A stretch of DNA of 11,452 bases from Bacteroidota bacterium (GTDB lineage: Bacteria > Bacteroidota > Bacteroidia > Chitinophagales > Chitinophagaceae): the NCBI GenBank assembly GCA_947457085.1, contig CANGUS010000033.1, positions 1-11,452 on the forward strand, written 5' to 3'. Below, in pieces: positions 1 to 6,755 of this stretch (position 1 is the first letter of the stretch; each line of letters opens with the position of its first letter). Under the pieces are notes generated by a model. That model did no database searches, had not been told where the DNA came from, and saw nothing but the letters and a program-made list of their open reading frames with translations. The translations under genes were made by a program, and so were the position numbers.

Positions 1-902
1 ATGAATGGATAACAACTAGAACCGGCATTAAAGAAAGACGAATTTTAAAAGGAGAAGGTTTAGGAACTTCCGATATGGCAGCGAAAGCCGTTCAACAAAT
101 TTTTGATAAAACAGGCATCGATCCTATGGAAATTGAGATGCTAATTTGTGCGACGACGACACCCGATTTCACTTTTCCGGCAACTGCCAATGTAATTACC
201 GATAAATTGGGCATGAAAAACGCTTTTGGATATGATATTAATGCAGCTTGCTCAGGTTTTTTATACTCTTTAACAACCGCTGCTCAATTTATTGAAACAG
301 GTAAATTTAAAAAAGTAATTGTTGTAGGTGGAGATAAAATGAGTTCTATATTAAATTTTGAAGACCGCGCAACTTGTATCATTTTTGGAGATGGATGTGG
401 TGCTGTATTGTTAGAGCCAAATACAGAAGGCTTCGGGATTGTAGATAGCATTCTTCGTTCTGATGGGGCAGGAAGAGCACATTTGCACCAAAAGGCTGGA
501 GGTTCAGTACGACCAGCATCTATTGAAACCGTAATGGCGAAAGAGCATTTTGTGTATCAAGAAGGCCAAACCGTTTTTAAGTTTGCTGTAAAAAACATGG
601 CAGATGTAGCATATGATATTATGCAACGAAATAACCTCACAAATGAAGATGTGAGTTGGTTAGTTCCTCATCAGGCTAATAAACGAATTATTGATGCTAC
701 ACGCGATAGAATGGGGGTTTCAGAAGATAAAGTGATGATTAATATTCAAAAATTTGGGAATACAACCAATGGAACTTTGCCACTTTGTTTGTGGGAATGG
801 GAAAATAAATTAAAAAAAGGAGACAATATTATTTTGGCTGCTTTTGGCGGAGGATTTACTTGGGGAAGTACTTACATAAAATGGGCTTACGACAGTAAAT
901 AG
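1..902 (+). CDS. fabH: 3-oxoacyl-ACP synthase III (FabH), 5'-truncated by window edge
   Basis: Beta-ketoacyl-ACP synthase III condenses acetyl-CoA (or a branched starter) with malonyl-ACP to start fatty acid synthesis in the cytosol. The reading frame is already open at base 3 and reads EWITTRTGIKERR, a typical FabH segment, so the gene begins upstream of the window; the ATG at 75 is internal. The catalytic triad is visible: Cys in NAACSGF (codon 249-251), His in VPHQAN (codon 669-671) and Asn in FGNTTNGT (codon 759-761). The C-terminus AAFGGGFTWGS...KWAYD is the usual family ending, so the 3' end is intact. The sequence resembles the housekeeping Bacteroidota FabH. The next gene is a Crp/Fnr regulator 134 bases away, not accB/accC, which often follow fabH in this phylum. 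Function is secure; the starter-unit preference cannot be read from the sequence. Confidence 0.96.
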   Translation, partial: EWITTRTGIKERRILKGEGLGTSDMAAKAVQQIFDKTGIDPMEIEMLICATTTPDFTFPATANVITDKLGMKNAFGYDINAACSGFLYSLTTAAQFIETGKFKKVIVVGGDKMSSILNFEDRATCIIFGDGCGAVLLEPNTEGFGIVDSILRSDGAGRAHLHQKAGGSVRPASIETVMAKEHFVYQEGQTVFKFAVKNMADVAYDIMQRNNLTNEDVSWLVPHQANKRIIDATRDRMGVSEDKVMINIQKFGNTTNGTLPLCLWEWENKLKKGDNIILAAFGGGFTWGSTYIKWAYDSK

Positions 903-957
903 AAATTTACTGGGTTGTATTAATCCTAAAGTAGTAACTAGCATTGAATATTTTTTG

Positions 958-976
958 TTGATCATCATCTTATCAA
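958..976. promoter_or_regulatory. Candidate operator: TTGAT-N9-ATCAA inverted repeat upstream of the Crp/Fnr gene
   Basis: Perfect 5-bp half-sites TTGAT (958-962) and ATCAA (972-976) flank a 9-base spacer, 61 bases before the ATG of the Crp/Fnr-family gene. The half-sites equal those of the FNR consensus (TTGAT-N4-ATCAA), but the spacer is five bases longer than for E. coli FNR. It could be an autoregulatory site or a chance match in AT-rich DNA. Confidence 0.22.
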
Positions 977-1036
977 AAATTAGTAGCTTTATATTTCATA
1001 TTATCTTAATAATCTGCTGCCAAATAAATATATAAA

Positions 1037-1747
1037 ATGAATATAGGTCAATGTAGTTATGATTGTAGAGAATGCCCAAATTGTAAAATATCTGTTTTTT
1101 CTGATTTGACCGATCGTGAATTTGATACCTTAAATTATGAAAAAACAATAGTTCAATTACAAAAGGGGCAGGTATTGTTTTTACAAGATACAAAGCCTCA
1201 TGGTTTGTATTGCGTAAAAAAAGGAAAAATAAAAATTTATCGAAGAGGCAGTGAAGGGAAAGAACAGATTGTAAGATTAGCCACTGATGCCGATGTGGTT
1301 GGGTACAGAGCGTTGATTAGCGATGAAAATTATCAATGTGGAGCCGCTGCTTTAGAAGAAACCACCTTGTGTTATATACCTAAAAAACTTGTTCAAACGA
1401 TGATGGATGAGAATGTTTCTATCTCTAAAAAAATCATGAAATTATTGACCGACGACTTAAAAAATGCAGAAACAAAAATTTCAGATTTAGCACAAAAGCC
1501 AGTAAGAGAACGTGTTGCAGAAACTTTGCTGACGTTGAAAAAGAAATATGGTGTAGAGAGTGATGGCGTAACCTTAAACGTAACGTTATCAAGAGAGGAA
1601 TTAGCTAATTTAGTTGGAACTGCTACAGAGTCGTTGATTCGAATATTAAGTGAATTTAAAAAAGAAGGTCTTTTGGAATTAGCACAAAAGAAAATTAAAA
1701 TCATTGATGAAGCGCATTTATATGCGACAGCCCATTTATATGATTAA
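1037..1747 (+). CDS. Crp/Fnr family transcriptional regulator with Cys-rich N-terminus
   Basis: A 236-residue protein with the Crp/Fnr layout: an N-terminal cyclic-nucleotide-type beta-roll (about residues 20-115; note VKKGKIKIYRRGSEGKEQIV), a dimerisation helix (about 118-150), and a C-terminal winged helix-turn-helix (about 155-225) with TLSREELANLVGTATESLIR as the DNA-reading helix region. The length is normal for the family. The N-terminus carries four cysteines, C6, C10, C13 and C16 (C-X3-C-X2-C-X2-C), with further Cys at 59, 101 and 112. FNR proteins bind an oxygen-sensing [4Fe-4S] cluster through three N-terminal Cys plus one in the beta-roll, so redox sensing is plausible here, but the spacing differs from E. 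coli FNR and the ligand is inferred. It stands alone between fabH and a convergent pspC-type gene. A TTGAT/ATCAA inverted repeat lies upstream. Target genes are unknown. Confidence 0.92.
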   Translation: MNIGQCSYDCRECPNCKISVFSDLTDREFDTLNYEKTIVQLQKGQVLFLQDTKPHGLYCVKKGKIKIYRRGSEGKEQIVRLATDADVVGYRALISDENYQCGAAALEETTLCYIPKKLVQTMMDENVSISKKIMKLLTDDLKNAETKISDLAQKPVRERVAETLLTLKKKYGVESDGVTLNVTLSREELANLVGTATESLIRILSEFKKEGLLELAQKKIKIIDEAHLYATAHLYD

Positions 1748-1819
1748 TAACGGATGGTTCTAATTTTTTGACGGGGTTCATCGTCTTTTAAATGGTTCAA
1801 GTTTTTGAAACAAGAAAAA

Positions 1820-2047
1820 TTAAAACCAACGCAATGGATTTCTTTTTGCAGATAAAATATAGTTTTTAATATTTACCCAAAAAGCCAATATGAAATAAAT
1901 AATTATTGGAGAACCAAAGGTTAAAAAGGAAACATAAATAAACCACAATCGAATTCGAGAAATTGAAACGTTTAATTTCTCACCAATTTTGGTACAAACT
2001 CCAAAGAGTTGCATTTCTACTATGTTTCTAAAACTGTTCACTTCCAC
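1820..2047 (-). CDS. PspC-domain small membrane protein
   Basis: A 75-residue protein that matches the short PspC-domain proteins common in Bacteroidota. The sequence FGVCTKIGEKLNVSISRIR (about residues 15-33) is the PspC amphipathic segment, followed by one long hydrophobic segment (about 34-60, with TFGSPIIIYFILAFWV) and a short basic tail. In enterobacteria PspC is an inner-membrane part of the phage-shock response; for these mini-proteins only membrane location and a possible envelope-stress role can be inferred. No ATG begins the frame. GTG at 2047 gives the longest form; a second GTG at 2041 gives a form starting (M)NSFRNIVEMQLFG and lies 5 nt after a TAGATTTG promoter-like box, so it may be the true start. 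No Shine-Dalgarno sequence is visible. It converges with the Crp/Fnr gene and stands alone. Confidence 0.82.
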   Translation of the reverse strand: MEVNSFRNIVEMQLFGVCTKIGEKLNVSISRIRLWFIYVSFLTFGSPIIIYFILAFWVNIKNYILSAKRNPLRWF

Positions 2048-2054
2048 AAATCTA
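2047..2054 (-). promoter_or_regulatory. Candidate -7 box (TAGATTTG) of the PspC-domain gene
   Basis: On the minus strand TAGATTTG matches the Bacteroidota -7 consensus TAnnTTTG exactly. Its last G coincides with the first base of the GTG at 2047, so transcription from it would begin about at the second GTG (2041), favouring that later start. No TTG is seen at the normal -33 distance, so this is a weak call. Confidence 0.35.
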
Positions 2055-2243
2055 TATAAAAAAGTGTTGAAGTTGAAATTTTATTTAACAATAGAATGAT
2101 CGAGCTGTAATTTTCTAACTAAATCAAGTAATCTGTCCGAATATAACTAAGAAAAAGGAGGTGCTATTTACTTTGTAAAAAATGTGAAATTGAAATAAAT
2201 GTTTAATCAAATCAATTCACTTTAATACGGACTAATTCTAAAA
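2048..2243. other. Intergenic gap between mqnE and the PspC-domain gene; no gene seen
   Basis: AT-rich gap with stops in all frames and no stable hairpin that would end mqnE. It holds a perfect anti-16S-type sequence, AAGGAGGTG (2155-2163), but no open frame follows it on the plus strand. Apart from the promoter-like box at its left edge I see nothing functional in it. Confidence 0.6.
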
Positions 2244-3380
2244 TTAATTATATTCTTTTATGATGTTATAAACCGTATCTCTTTCCACAGGCATTCGATT
2301 TACATCGCGAATTAGGTCACACAATTGATCTGTAGTCATGGACGGTACTTGCTCTTCACTTCCGGCCATCGAATAGATTTTGGTACTGTCGTCAATTGTT
2401 CCATCTAAATCATCTACTCCATAGCTCAACATAAGTTGTGCATTGTTTCGTCCCAACATTGGCCAATAAGCTTTTAAATGTGCAAAGTTATCCATAAAGA
2501 TTCGCGCTACTGCATAGGTCTTGATATCCTCTATCAGACTAACTTCTGGCAAATGACTCATGTCATTATCCATGTTTCTAAATTTCAACGGAATGAAACA
2601 GTTAAATCCTTTTGTTTCATCTTGCATCATTCTTAGTTGATTCATATGGTCAATTCGATCTTCATATTTTTCTACATGTCCATAAAGCATTGTTGCATTT
2701 GAATGCATGCCTAGCTCATGTGCTGTTCTATGAATATCTAACCAGCCTGCTCCGTCTACTTTGTCTTCGCAAATTTGTTTTCGTATTTCAGGATTAAAAA
2801 TTTCTGCACCACCACCTGGTAATGATTGCAATCCGGCCTCTTTTAATTTCAGCATCCCTTCTTTCCTGGTAAGTTTAGCTTTTCTAAACATATATTCTAA
2901 CTCCACCGCAGTGAAACCTTTTAAATGTAAATCAGGTCTGTGTGATTTGATTTGACGAAGTAACTCACAGAAAAACTCTAAATCCATTTTAGGGTGAACA
3001 CCACCAACAATGTGCACTTCTGTAACCGGAATGTGGTCATACTTTTTAACGATGTGCATCATTTGGTCAATATTTAATTCCCAGCCAGCTTCTTTGTTTT
3101 TATATAAACGAGAATAGGAACAAAAGGTGCAATTAAAAACACAAACATTGGTAGGCTCTATATGAAAATTACGGTTGAAAAAGGTTTTATTTCCATATTT
3201 AGACTCACGAATATAATTGGCTAAAGCGCCTAAAAAACCAATTTCTCCTTCTTTAAATAGTACCAATGCATCATCAGTAGAAATTCGTACCTGTTGAAGC
3301 ACTTTTTCGGCTATTGATTTTAAGGATGTGTTGAAATTAGGAACGTTTATTATTGCTAAAATTTGTGCTTCTGAAGTCAT
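2244..3380 (-). CDS. mqnE: Aminofutalosine (aminodeoxyfutalosine) synthase, radical SAM
   Basis: MqnE adds an adenosyl radical to 3-[(1-carboxyvinyl)oxy]benzoate and releases CO2 to give 6-amino-6-deoxyfutalosine, an early step of the futalosine route to menaquinone. The 378-residue protein has the radical SAM motif C80-X3-C84-X2-C87 in NVCVFNCTFCSYSR, the segment TEVHIVGGVHP (120-130), and the MqnE/MqnC-family signatures SLPGGGAEIF (186-195), HRTAHELGMHSNATMLYGHVE and, near the C-terminus, GVDDLDGTI and PVERDTVYN. The sequence HIKAYW/HLKAYWPMLG and RNMDN-type segments fit MqnE better than MqnC, but the two are close relatives. The length is normal. The ATG at 3380 is supported by a TATCTTTG box ending 4 nt before it. 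It lies 136 bases downstream of the etfBA-bfn cluster, in the same direction, and probably has its own promoter. No other mqn gene is in the window. Confidence 0.9.
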   Translation of the reverse strand: MTSEAQILAIINVPNFNTSLKSIAEKVLQQVRISTDDALVLFKEGEIGFLGALANYIRESKYGNKTFFNRNFHIEPTNVCVFNCTFCSYSRLYKNKEAGWELNIDQMMHIVKKYDHIPVTEVHIVGGVHPKMDLEFFCELLRQIKSHRPDLHLKGFTAVELEYMFRKAKLTRKEGMLKLKEAGLQSLPGGGAEIFNPEIRKQICEDKVDGAGWLDIHRTAHELGMHSNATMLYGHVEKYEDRIDHMNQLRMMQDETKGFNCFIPLKFRNMDNDMSHLPEVSLIEDIKTYAVARIFMDNFAHLKAYWPMLGRNNAQLMLSYGVDDLDGTIDDSTKIYSMAGSEEQVPSMTTDQLCDLIRDVNRMPVERDTVYNIIKEYN

Positions 3381-3384
3381 GTTG

Positions 3385-3392
3385 CAAAGATA
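3385..3392 (-). promoter_or_regulatory. Candidate -7 promoter box (TATCTTTG) of mqnE
   Basis: On the minus strand TATCTTTG matches TAnnTTTG exactly and is followed by CAAC and then the mqnE ATG. With the usual distance from the -7 box to the transcription start, the mRNA would begin at or next to the start codon. No clear TTG is found at the -33 position. Confidence 0.5.
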
Positions 3393-3403
3393 TAGGAAGA
3401 ATA

Positions 3404-3431
3404 ATGAATTGTGTATTATGAATTGCGTATT
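3404..3431. repeat. Tandem direct repeat, 2 x 14 bp
   Basis: ATGAATTGTGTATT (3404-3417) is followed directly by ATGAATTGCGTATT (3418-3431), with one mismatch. It lies in the gap between bfn and mqnE, just upstream of the mqnE promoter box. It is probably a local slippage duplication; a regulatory role is not supported. Confidence 0.6.
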
Positions 3432-3516
3432 GTTTATTGATAATGGTGATTATGTTGCAATCTGCACAATGTCAATTTGTGGTATTAAATACCTACTTTC
3501 AAAAACAATAAACAAA

Positions 3517-4110
3517 CTATTTTCTGCTATTGATTTCGTCTCTAATCTGTGCTGCTTTAATATAGTCTTCCTGTTCAAGCACTTCTTCTAACATTTTTTG
3601 CAATTCGGTAATACTTAGGCTAGACAAATCATTTTTATTAGTGGTAACTTTTGTTTTGTTTTTATTGTCTTCAGCTTTTTTGGGATTCGGCTTATCATCC
3701 ATTTGCATGCCAGCAGAATCTAAAATATTTTCATATGTATAAATAGGAGCATCAAATCGAACAGCTATGGCCAATGCATCAGATGTTCTGGAGTCTACTT
3801 CTATCGTTTCAGTTGGAGATTGGCAAATCAATTTAGAATAAAAAATACCTTCTTGTATTTTGTAGATGATTATTTCTGTTAATTGTAAAGAAAAAGCATC
3901 CATCATATTTTTTATTAAATCGTGGGTTAGTGGACGAGTAGGCTGCATGTTCTCTAATGCTACAGCGATAGCTTGTGCTTCAAAGCCTCCAATTACAATA
4001 GGCAATTTTCGCACGCCATTTACTTCACCTAAAACCACAGCATAAGAATGCGATTGAGTAACGCTGTGTGACAAGGCCACAATTTCTAATTCTAATTTTT
4101 TTGCGCTCAT
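3517..4110 (-). CDS. Bifunctional nuclease (BFN/DUF151) domain protein with C-terminal UVR motif
   Basis: A 197-residue cytosolic protein. Residues about 1-133 form the BFN (DUF151) domain, with characteristic segments LPIVIGGFEAQAIAVALE (36-53), RPLTHDL (59-65) and VDSRTSDALAIAVRFDAPIY (105-124). Residues 134-160 are a Lys/Asn-rich, low-complexity linker, and residues about 167-195 (ELQKMLEEVLEQEDYIKAAQIRDEI, read in parts) are a UvrB/UvrC-type helical hairpin, a combination usual for this family in Bacteroidota. A plant member was reported to have DNase and RNase activity, but the bacterial role is poorly known. It starts 20 bases after the stop of etfA in the same direction, so it is very likely co-transcribed with etfBA; I recall the same order in other Bacteroidota. 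The link between a nuclease-like protein and ETF is unexplained. Confidence 0.88.
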   Translation of the reverse strand: MSAKKLELEIVALSHSVTQSHSYAVVLGEVNGVRKLPIVIGGFEAQAIAVALENMQPTRPLTHDLIKNMMDAFSLQLTEIIIYKIQEGIFYSKLICQSPTETIEVDSRTSDALAIAVRFDAPIYTYENILDSAGMQMDDKPNPKKAEDNKNKTKVTTNKNDLSSLSITELQKMLEEVLEQEDYIKAAQIRDEINSRK

Positions 4111-4130
4111 AGATGAATAAAGGGAAAGAT

Positions 4131-5093
4131 TTAAGCGTGGCTTTCTTTATACTTTTTAAAAGCTTCTGTTAATCGAGGTACAATCTCAAAAGCATCTCCT
4201 AAAACACCGTAATCTGCAGCTTTGAAGAAAGGAGCTTCCGCGTCTTTATTAATAACTACAATTGTTTTTGAACTATTTACACCTGCAAGATGTTGAATTG
4301 CCCCTGAAATACCTACTGCAATATATAAATTCGGACGAATGGTACCTCCTGTTTGTCCTACATGCTCATGATGAGGTCTCCAATGAGAATCGGCAACCGG
4401 ACGAGAGCAAGCTAGGGTAGCACCCAATTCGGAGGCTAAATTTTCTAAAATACCCCAATTTTCAGGACCTTTTAATCCACGCCCACCACTAACTACTAAT
4501 TCCGCTTCACCTAATGGAACGATGCCTGTAACTTTATTTACGCTCTCCACTTTAACGGCAAAATCATTGGCTGCAAAATCAATTGATTGAGAAACAACTT
4601 CAGCGGATGCTTCTGTCGTTTCAACACCGAATGAATTAGGAGTTAACGAAATCACTTTAACTGCAGAATTGATTTTTACAAATGCAAATGCTTTGCCTGC
4701 AAATACAGCTTTTTTTACAACGCCTTCTGCATTTGGTAATGAAGTAGCTCCTACAACGATACCTGCTTTTATACGTGCAGCAACTCTAGGAGCAACTGCT
4801 TTGGAGGTATTGTTATTCGAGAAGATAATATATTGGGCATTTTCTTGTGTAGCAATGGTTGAAATTGCTTTGGAATATGCTTTTGCTTCTAAATTATTTA
4901 AACGGGCATCCGCAATATGAATAACTTTTTGTGCTCCATAATTTCCTAACAAGGATAAATTAGCCGCTTCTCCCAAAACCACTGCACACACATTTGTTCC
5001 TACGCTTTGAGCTATCTTTGAGGCATAATGAATAGCCTCAAAAGTTGCTTTTTTAAAAATCCCATTGTTTTGTTCTGCAAATACTAAAATCAT
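4131..5093 (-). CDS. etfA: Electron transfer flavoprotein, alpha subunit
   Basis: EtfA is the FAD-binding half of the soluble EtfAB heterodimer that takes electrons from acyl-CoA and other flavin dehydrogenases and passes them to the quinone pool through ETF:quinone oxidoreductase. The 320-residue protein is full length. The N-terminal alpha/beta domain spans about 1-190. The C-terminal FAD domain shows VVSGGRGLKG (200-209), CSRPVAD (229-235), VGQTGGTIRPNLYIAVGISG (245-264), GAIQHLAG (264-271) and INKDAEAPFFKAADYGVLGD (281-300), all standard FAD contacts. The stretch after SRPVAD (SHWRPHHEHVGQTG) is His-rich compared with proteobacterial EtfA. It follows etfB after 54 bases and precedes the BFN gene by 20, forming an operon. 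Whether the dimer is of the bifurcating kind cannot be decided from this sequence. Confidence 0.96.
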   Translation of the reverse strand: MILVFAEQNNGIFKKATFEAIHYASKIAQSVGTNVCAVVLGEAANLSLLGNYGAQKVIHIADARLNNLEAKAYSKAISTIATQENAQYIIFSNNNTSKAVAPRVAARIKAGIVVGATSLPNAEGVVKKAVFAGKAFAFVKINSAVKVISLTPNSFGVETTEASAEVVSQSIDFAANDFAVKVESVNKVTGIVPLGEAELVVSGGRGLKGPENWGILENLASELGATLACSRPVADSHWRPHHEHVGQTGGTIRPNLYIAVGISGAIQHLAGVNSSKTIVVINKDAEAPFFKAADYGVLGDAFEIVPRLTEAFKKYKESHA

Positions 5094-5147
5094 TTTATAT
5101 AAATGTTTACTGATTATAAATTTCTACTTACTACTAAATATTTTCTA

Positions 5148-5891
5148 TTAAATTACTTTCGCTTCTTCATGCAATAATTTAACAAGCTCGTCCATATTGT
5201 TTTCATCAATCATTTTTACACCTTGTTTTTGAACAGGCATTTCATATGAAATGATAGAAGTTAAAGATTCATCTGCACTGGCTGCAACCACATTTAAAGG
5301 TTTTGTACGCGCTGCCATTATCCCCCTCATATTAGGAATTCGAGCTTCAGCCATGCCTTTTTGACAAGAAACAACTAATGGCAAGGCACAAGAGTTTGTT
5401 TCTTCACCTCCTTCAATTTCTCTGTTGATTGTTGCGATTCCACCAGCAATGTCTAGTTTGGTTGCATGGGTAATATAGGGCATGTCTAATAATTCTGCCA
5501 CCATTGCTCCTGTGCTTGCATTGTGATAATCAATGCTTTCTTTACCAGTTAAAACTAAATCATAGCCATTCGTTTTTGCATAATTTGCAATTTGAGTCGC
5601 TACATAAAAACTATCATTGCTGTCTGCATCTATACGAACTGCCTCATCACCTCCTAGAGCTAGTGCCTTTCGAATAACAGGTTCTGCATCTGCTTTTCCT
5701 ACCGTAATCATGTGAACAGCTGAAGCTATGCCTGCTTCTTTCAATTCTAATGCACGAACTAAAGAATACCATTCATCGTAGGGATTTATAATCCATTGAA
5801 TTCCAGCTTCATTTAATTTTGTGTCATTATCCGAAAATGCAACCTTTGTAGTGGTATCGGGCGCTTTTGTAATACAAACCAATATTTTCAT
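5148..5891 (-). CDS. etfB: Electron transfer flavoprotein, beta subunit
   Basis: EtfB pairs with EtfA; in ordinary ETFs it binds AMP and carries the loop that docks with partner dehydrogenases. The 247-residue protein is full length and starts MKILVCITKAPDT, the usual opening. It contains INPYDEWYSLVRALELKE (35-52), a nucleotide-binding-type segment LVLTGKESIDYHNASTGAMV (112-131), and IPNMRGIMAARTKPL (185-199), matching the conserved basic segment near the C-terminal third. It is the first gene of the minus-strand cluster etfB-etfA-bfn. A TATATTTG box 25 bases upstream of the ATG is a likely promoter element, giving a short leader. Confidence 0.96.
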   Translation of the reverse strand: MKILVCITKAPDTTTKVAFSDNDTKLNEAGIQWIINPYDEWYSLVRALELKEAGIASAVHMITVGKADAEPVIRKALALGGDEAVRIDADSNDSFYVATQIANYAKTNGYDLVLTGKESIDYHNASTGAMVAELLDMPYITHATKLDIAGGIATINREIEGGEETNSCALPLVVSCQKGMAEARIPNMRGIMAARTKPLNVVAASADESLTSIISYEMPVQKQGVKMIDENNMDELVKLLHEEAKVI

Positions 5892-5916
5892 GTCTATCTA
5901 TGCTTAAATTGTGCTG

Positions 5917-5924
5917 CAAATATA
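5917..5924 (-). promoter_or_regulatory. Candidate -7 promoter box (TATATTTG) of the etfB-etfA-bfn operon
   Basis: TATATTTG on the minus strand is an exact TAnnTTTG match, ending 25 bases before the etfB ATG. A TTG occurs upstream with a spacer of only 13 bases, shorter than the usual 17-23, so the -33 part is not well supported. Confidence 0.5.
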
Positions 5925-6085
5925 ATACAGAAGATCTCAATTGGGTTCTTAAATGGAGCATTATTTTTCAATTGCCTTAATAGATAGAATCAAAGGTCTG
6001 TTTTTAAATATGAACTTGTTAAATTAAGCATATTAATTTGCCATACTTACTCAGAAGACAATATAAAAATTACAAAAAATATATT

Positions 6086-6688
6086 TTATTCCTCAATAGC
6101 TTTCCCGAATGTTTTTTCACCCACTTCAATCGGTATGTTTAGATCATTTTCTTTAGGTGGGATAGGGCAGTTGTATCCTCCTTTGTATGCACAATAAGGA
6201 TTATAACATTTATTAAAATCAACTACTAATTGATTGTTGACAATGTCTTTTTCTTTAAAATCTAAATATCTACCTCCTCCAAAAGTAGTTTTACTATTGG
6301 TTTCATCTGTAAAAGGAATAAATAAATAATCTTCTAACCCTTTTGTTGTTTTTAATTGAGCACTCTGGTAAATAAACAATTTGCAAGCTTGTTTTTTTAA
6401 GGTAAATGTTACAAAGCCAAAGACATAATATTTTTTAATTTTACCACTGTGAGTTAACATGTCAAATCCTGTGGTATCGATTGTTTTTGTAAAATTAGTT
6501 TTTACTTTATAGGATGGATTGGCAGGATAAAATTGTAAAAATTTTAAATCTCTTTTCTTTAATGGGCTATTTTCATCTGTCAAAAATTCTTTTTTATAGT
6601 GCCTTCTATGTTTTGCTATTTCAGCAGAATAATTTTGTGCTAATACATTGTTTGCAGCGCAGCAAAGGATAAGAAGTAAATGTTTCAT
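6086..6688 (-). CDS. DUF1684 domain-containing protein, exported
   Basis: A 200-residue protein with an N-terminal signal peptide (MKHLLLILCCAANNVLA, likely signal peptidase I cleavage before Q18). The C-terminal half shows the DUF1684 hallmark: GGGRYLDF (137-144), VVDFNKCYNPYCAYKGGYNC (155-174), then PIPPKENDLNIPIEVGEKTF (175-194). The three Cys at 161, 166 and 174 lie in this block. The function of DUF1684 is not established. The LLILCC stretch is not a good lipobox, so a free periplasmic or secreted form is more likely than a lipoprotein. It lies between tig and etfB on the same strand but is cut off from tig by a strong terminator whose hairpin ends 17 bases before this ATG; a promoter may be embedded there. 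No terminator is visible before etfB, 194 bases downstream. Confidence 0.85.
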   Translation of the reverse strand: MKHLLLILCCAANNVLAQNYSAEIAKHRRHYKKEFLTDENSPLKKRDLKFLQFYPANPSYKVKTNFTKTIDTTGFDMLTHSGKIKKYYVFGFVTFTLKKQACKLFIYQSAQLKTTKGLEDYLFIPFTDETNSKTTFGGGRYLDFKEKDIVNNQLVVDFNKCYNPYCAYKGGYNCPIPPKENDLNIPIEVGEKTFGKAIEE

Positions 6689-6692
6689 CTGT

Positions 6693-6700
6693 CGAAATTA
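6693..6700 (-). promoter_or_regulatory. Possible -7 box (TAATTTCG) of the DUF1684 gene
   Basis: TAATTTCG differs from TAnnTTTG at one base and ends 4 nt before the ATG, as at mqnE and korB. A TTG lies 16 bases upstream, inside the loop of the tig terminator hairpin. If real, the promoter overlaps the terminator and the mRNA is close to leaderless. Confidence 0.3.
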
Positions 6701-6704
6701 ATAA

Positions 6705-6735
6705 AAAAATCCTTCTCAAGCGGAGAAGGATTTTT
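6705..6735 (-). terminator. Intrinsic terminator of tig
   Basis: A perfect 13-bp stem, AAAAATCCTTCTC (6705-6717) and GAGAAGGATTTTT (6723-6735), with a 5-base loop (AAGCG). On the minus strand it lies about 20 bases after the tig stop and ends in a T-run (AAAAAAA at 6703-6709 on the plus strand). The symmetry would let it act in both directions. It is the best terminator in the window. Confidence 0.9.
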
Positions 6736-6755
6736 AGTTATGTAGTGTAAATTAA

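Noticed and set aside
1770..1789. GACG...CGTC hairpin with TTTT between the convergent Crp/Fnr and PspC genes, possible terminator
   Set aside because: The stem has only 4 bp with an 8-base loop, too weak to call, although the position would suit a terminator.
1754..1808. Imperfect direct repeat ATGGTTC(T/A)A(A/G)TTTTTTGA, two copies 38 bases apart
   Set aside because: AT-rich and imperfect; no further copies seen, so no functional claim is made.
2155..2163. Perfect Shine-Dalgarno-like AAGGAGGTG in the gap right of the PspC-domain gene
   Set aside because: No open frame follows it: the nearby ATG is directly followed by TGA. The genes of this window do not rely on such sites, so it is taken as chance.
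3328..3591. 87-codon plus-strand frame across the bfn-mqnE gap
   Set aside because: It overlaps both genes in antisense and its sequence is low in complexity with no family resemblance.
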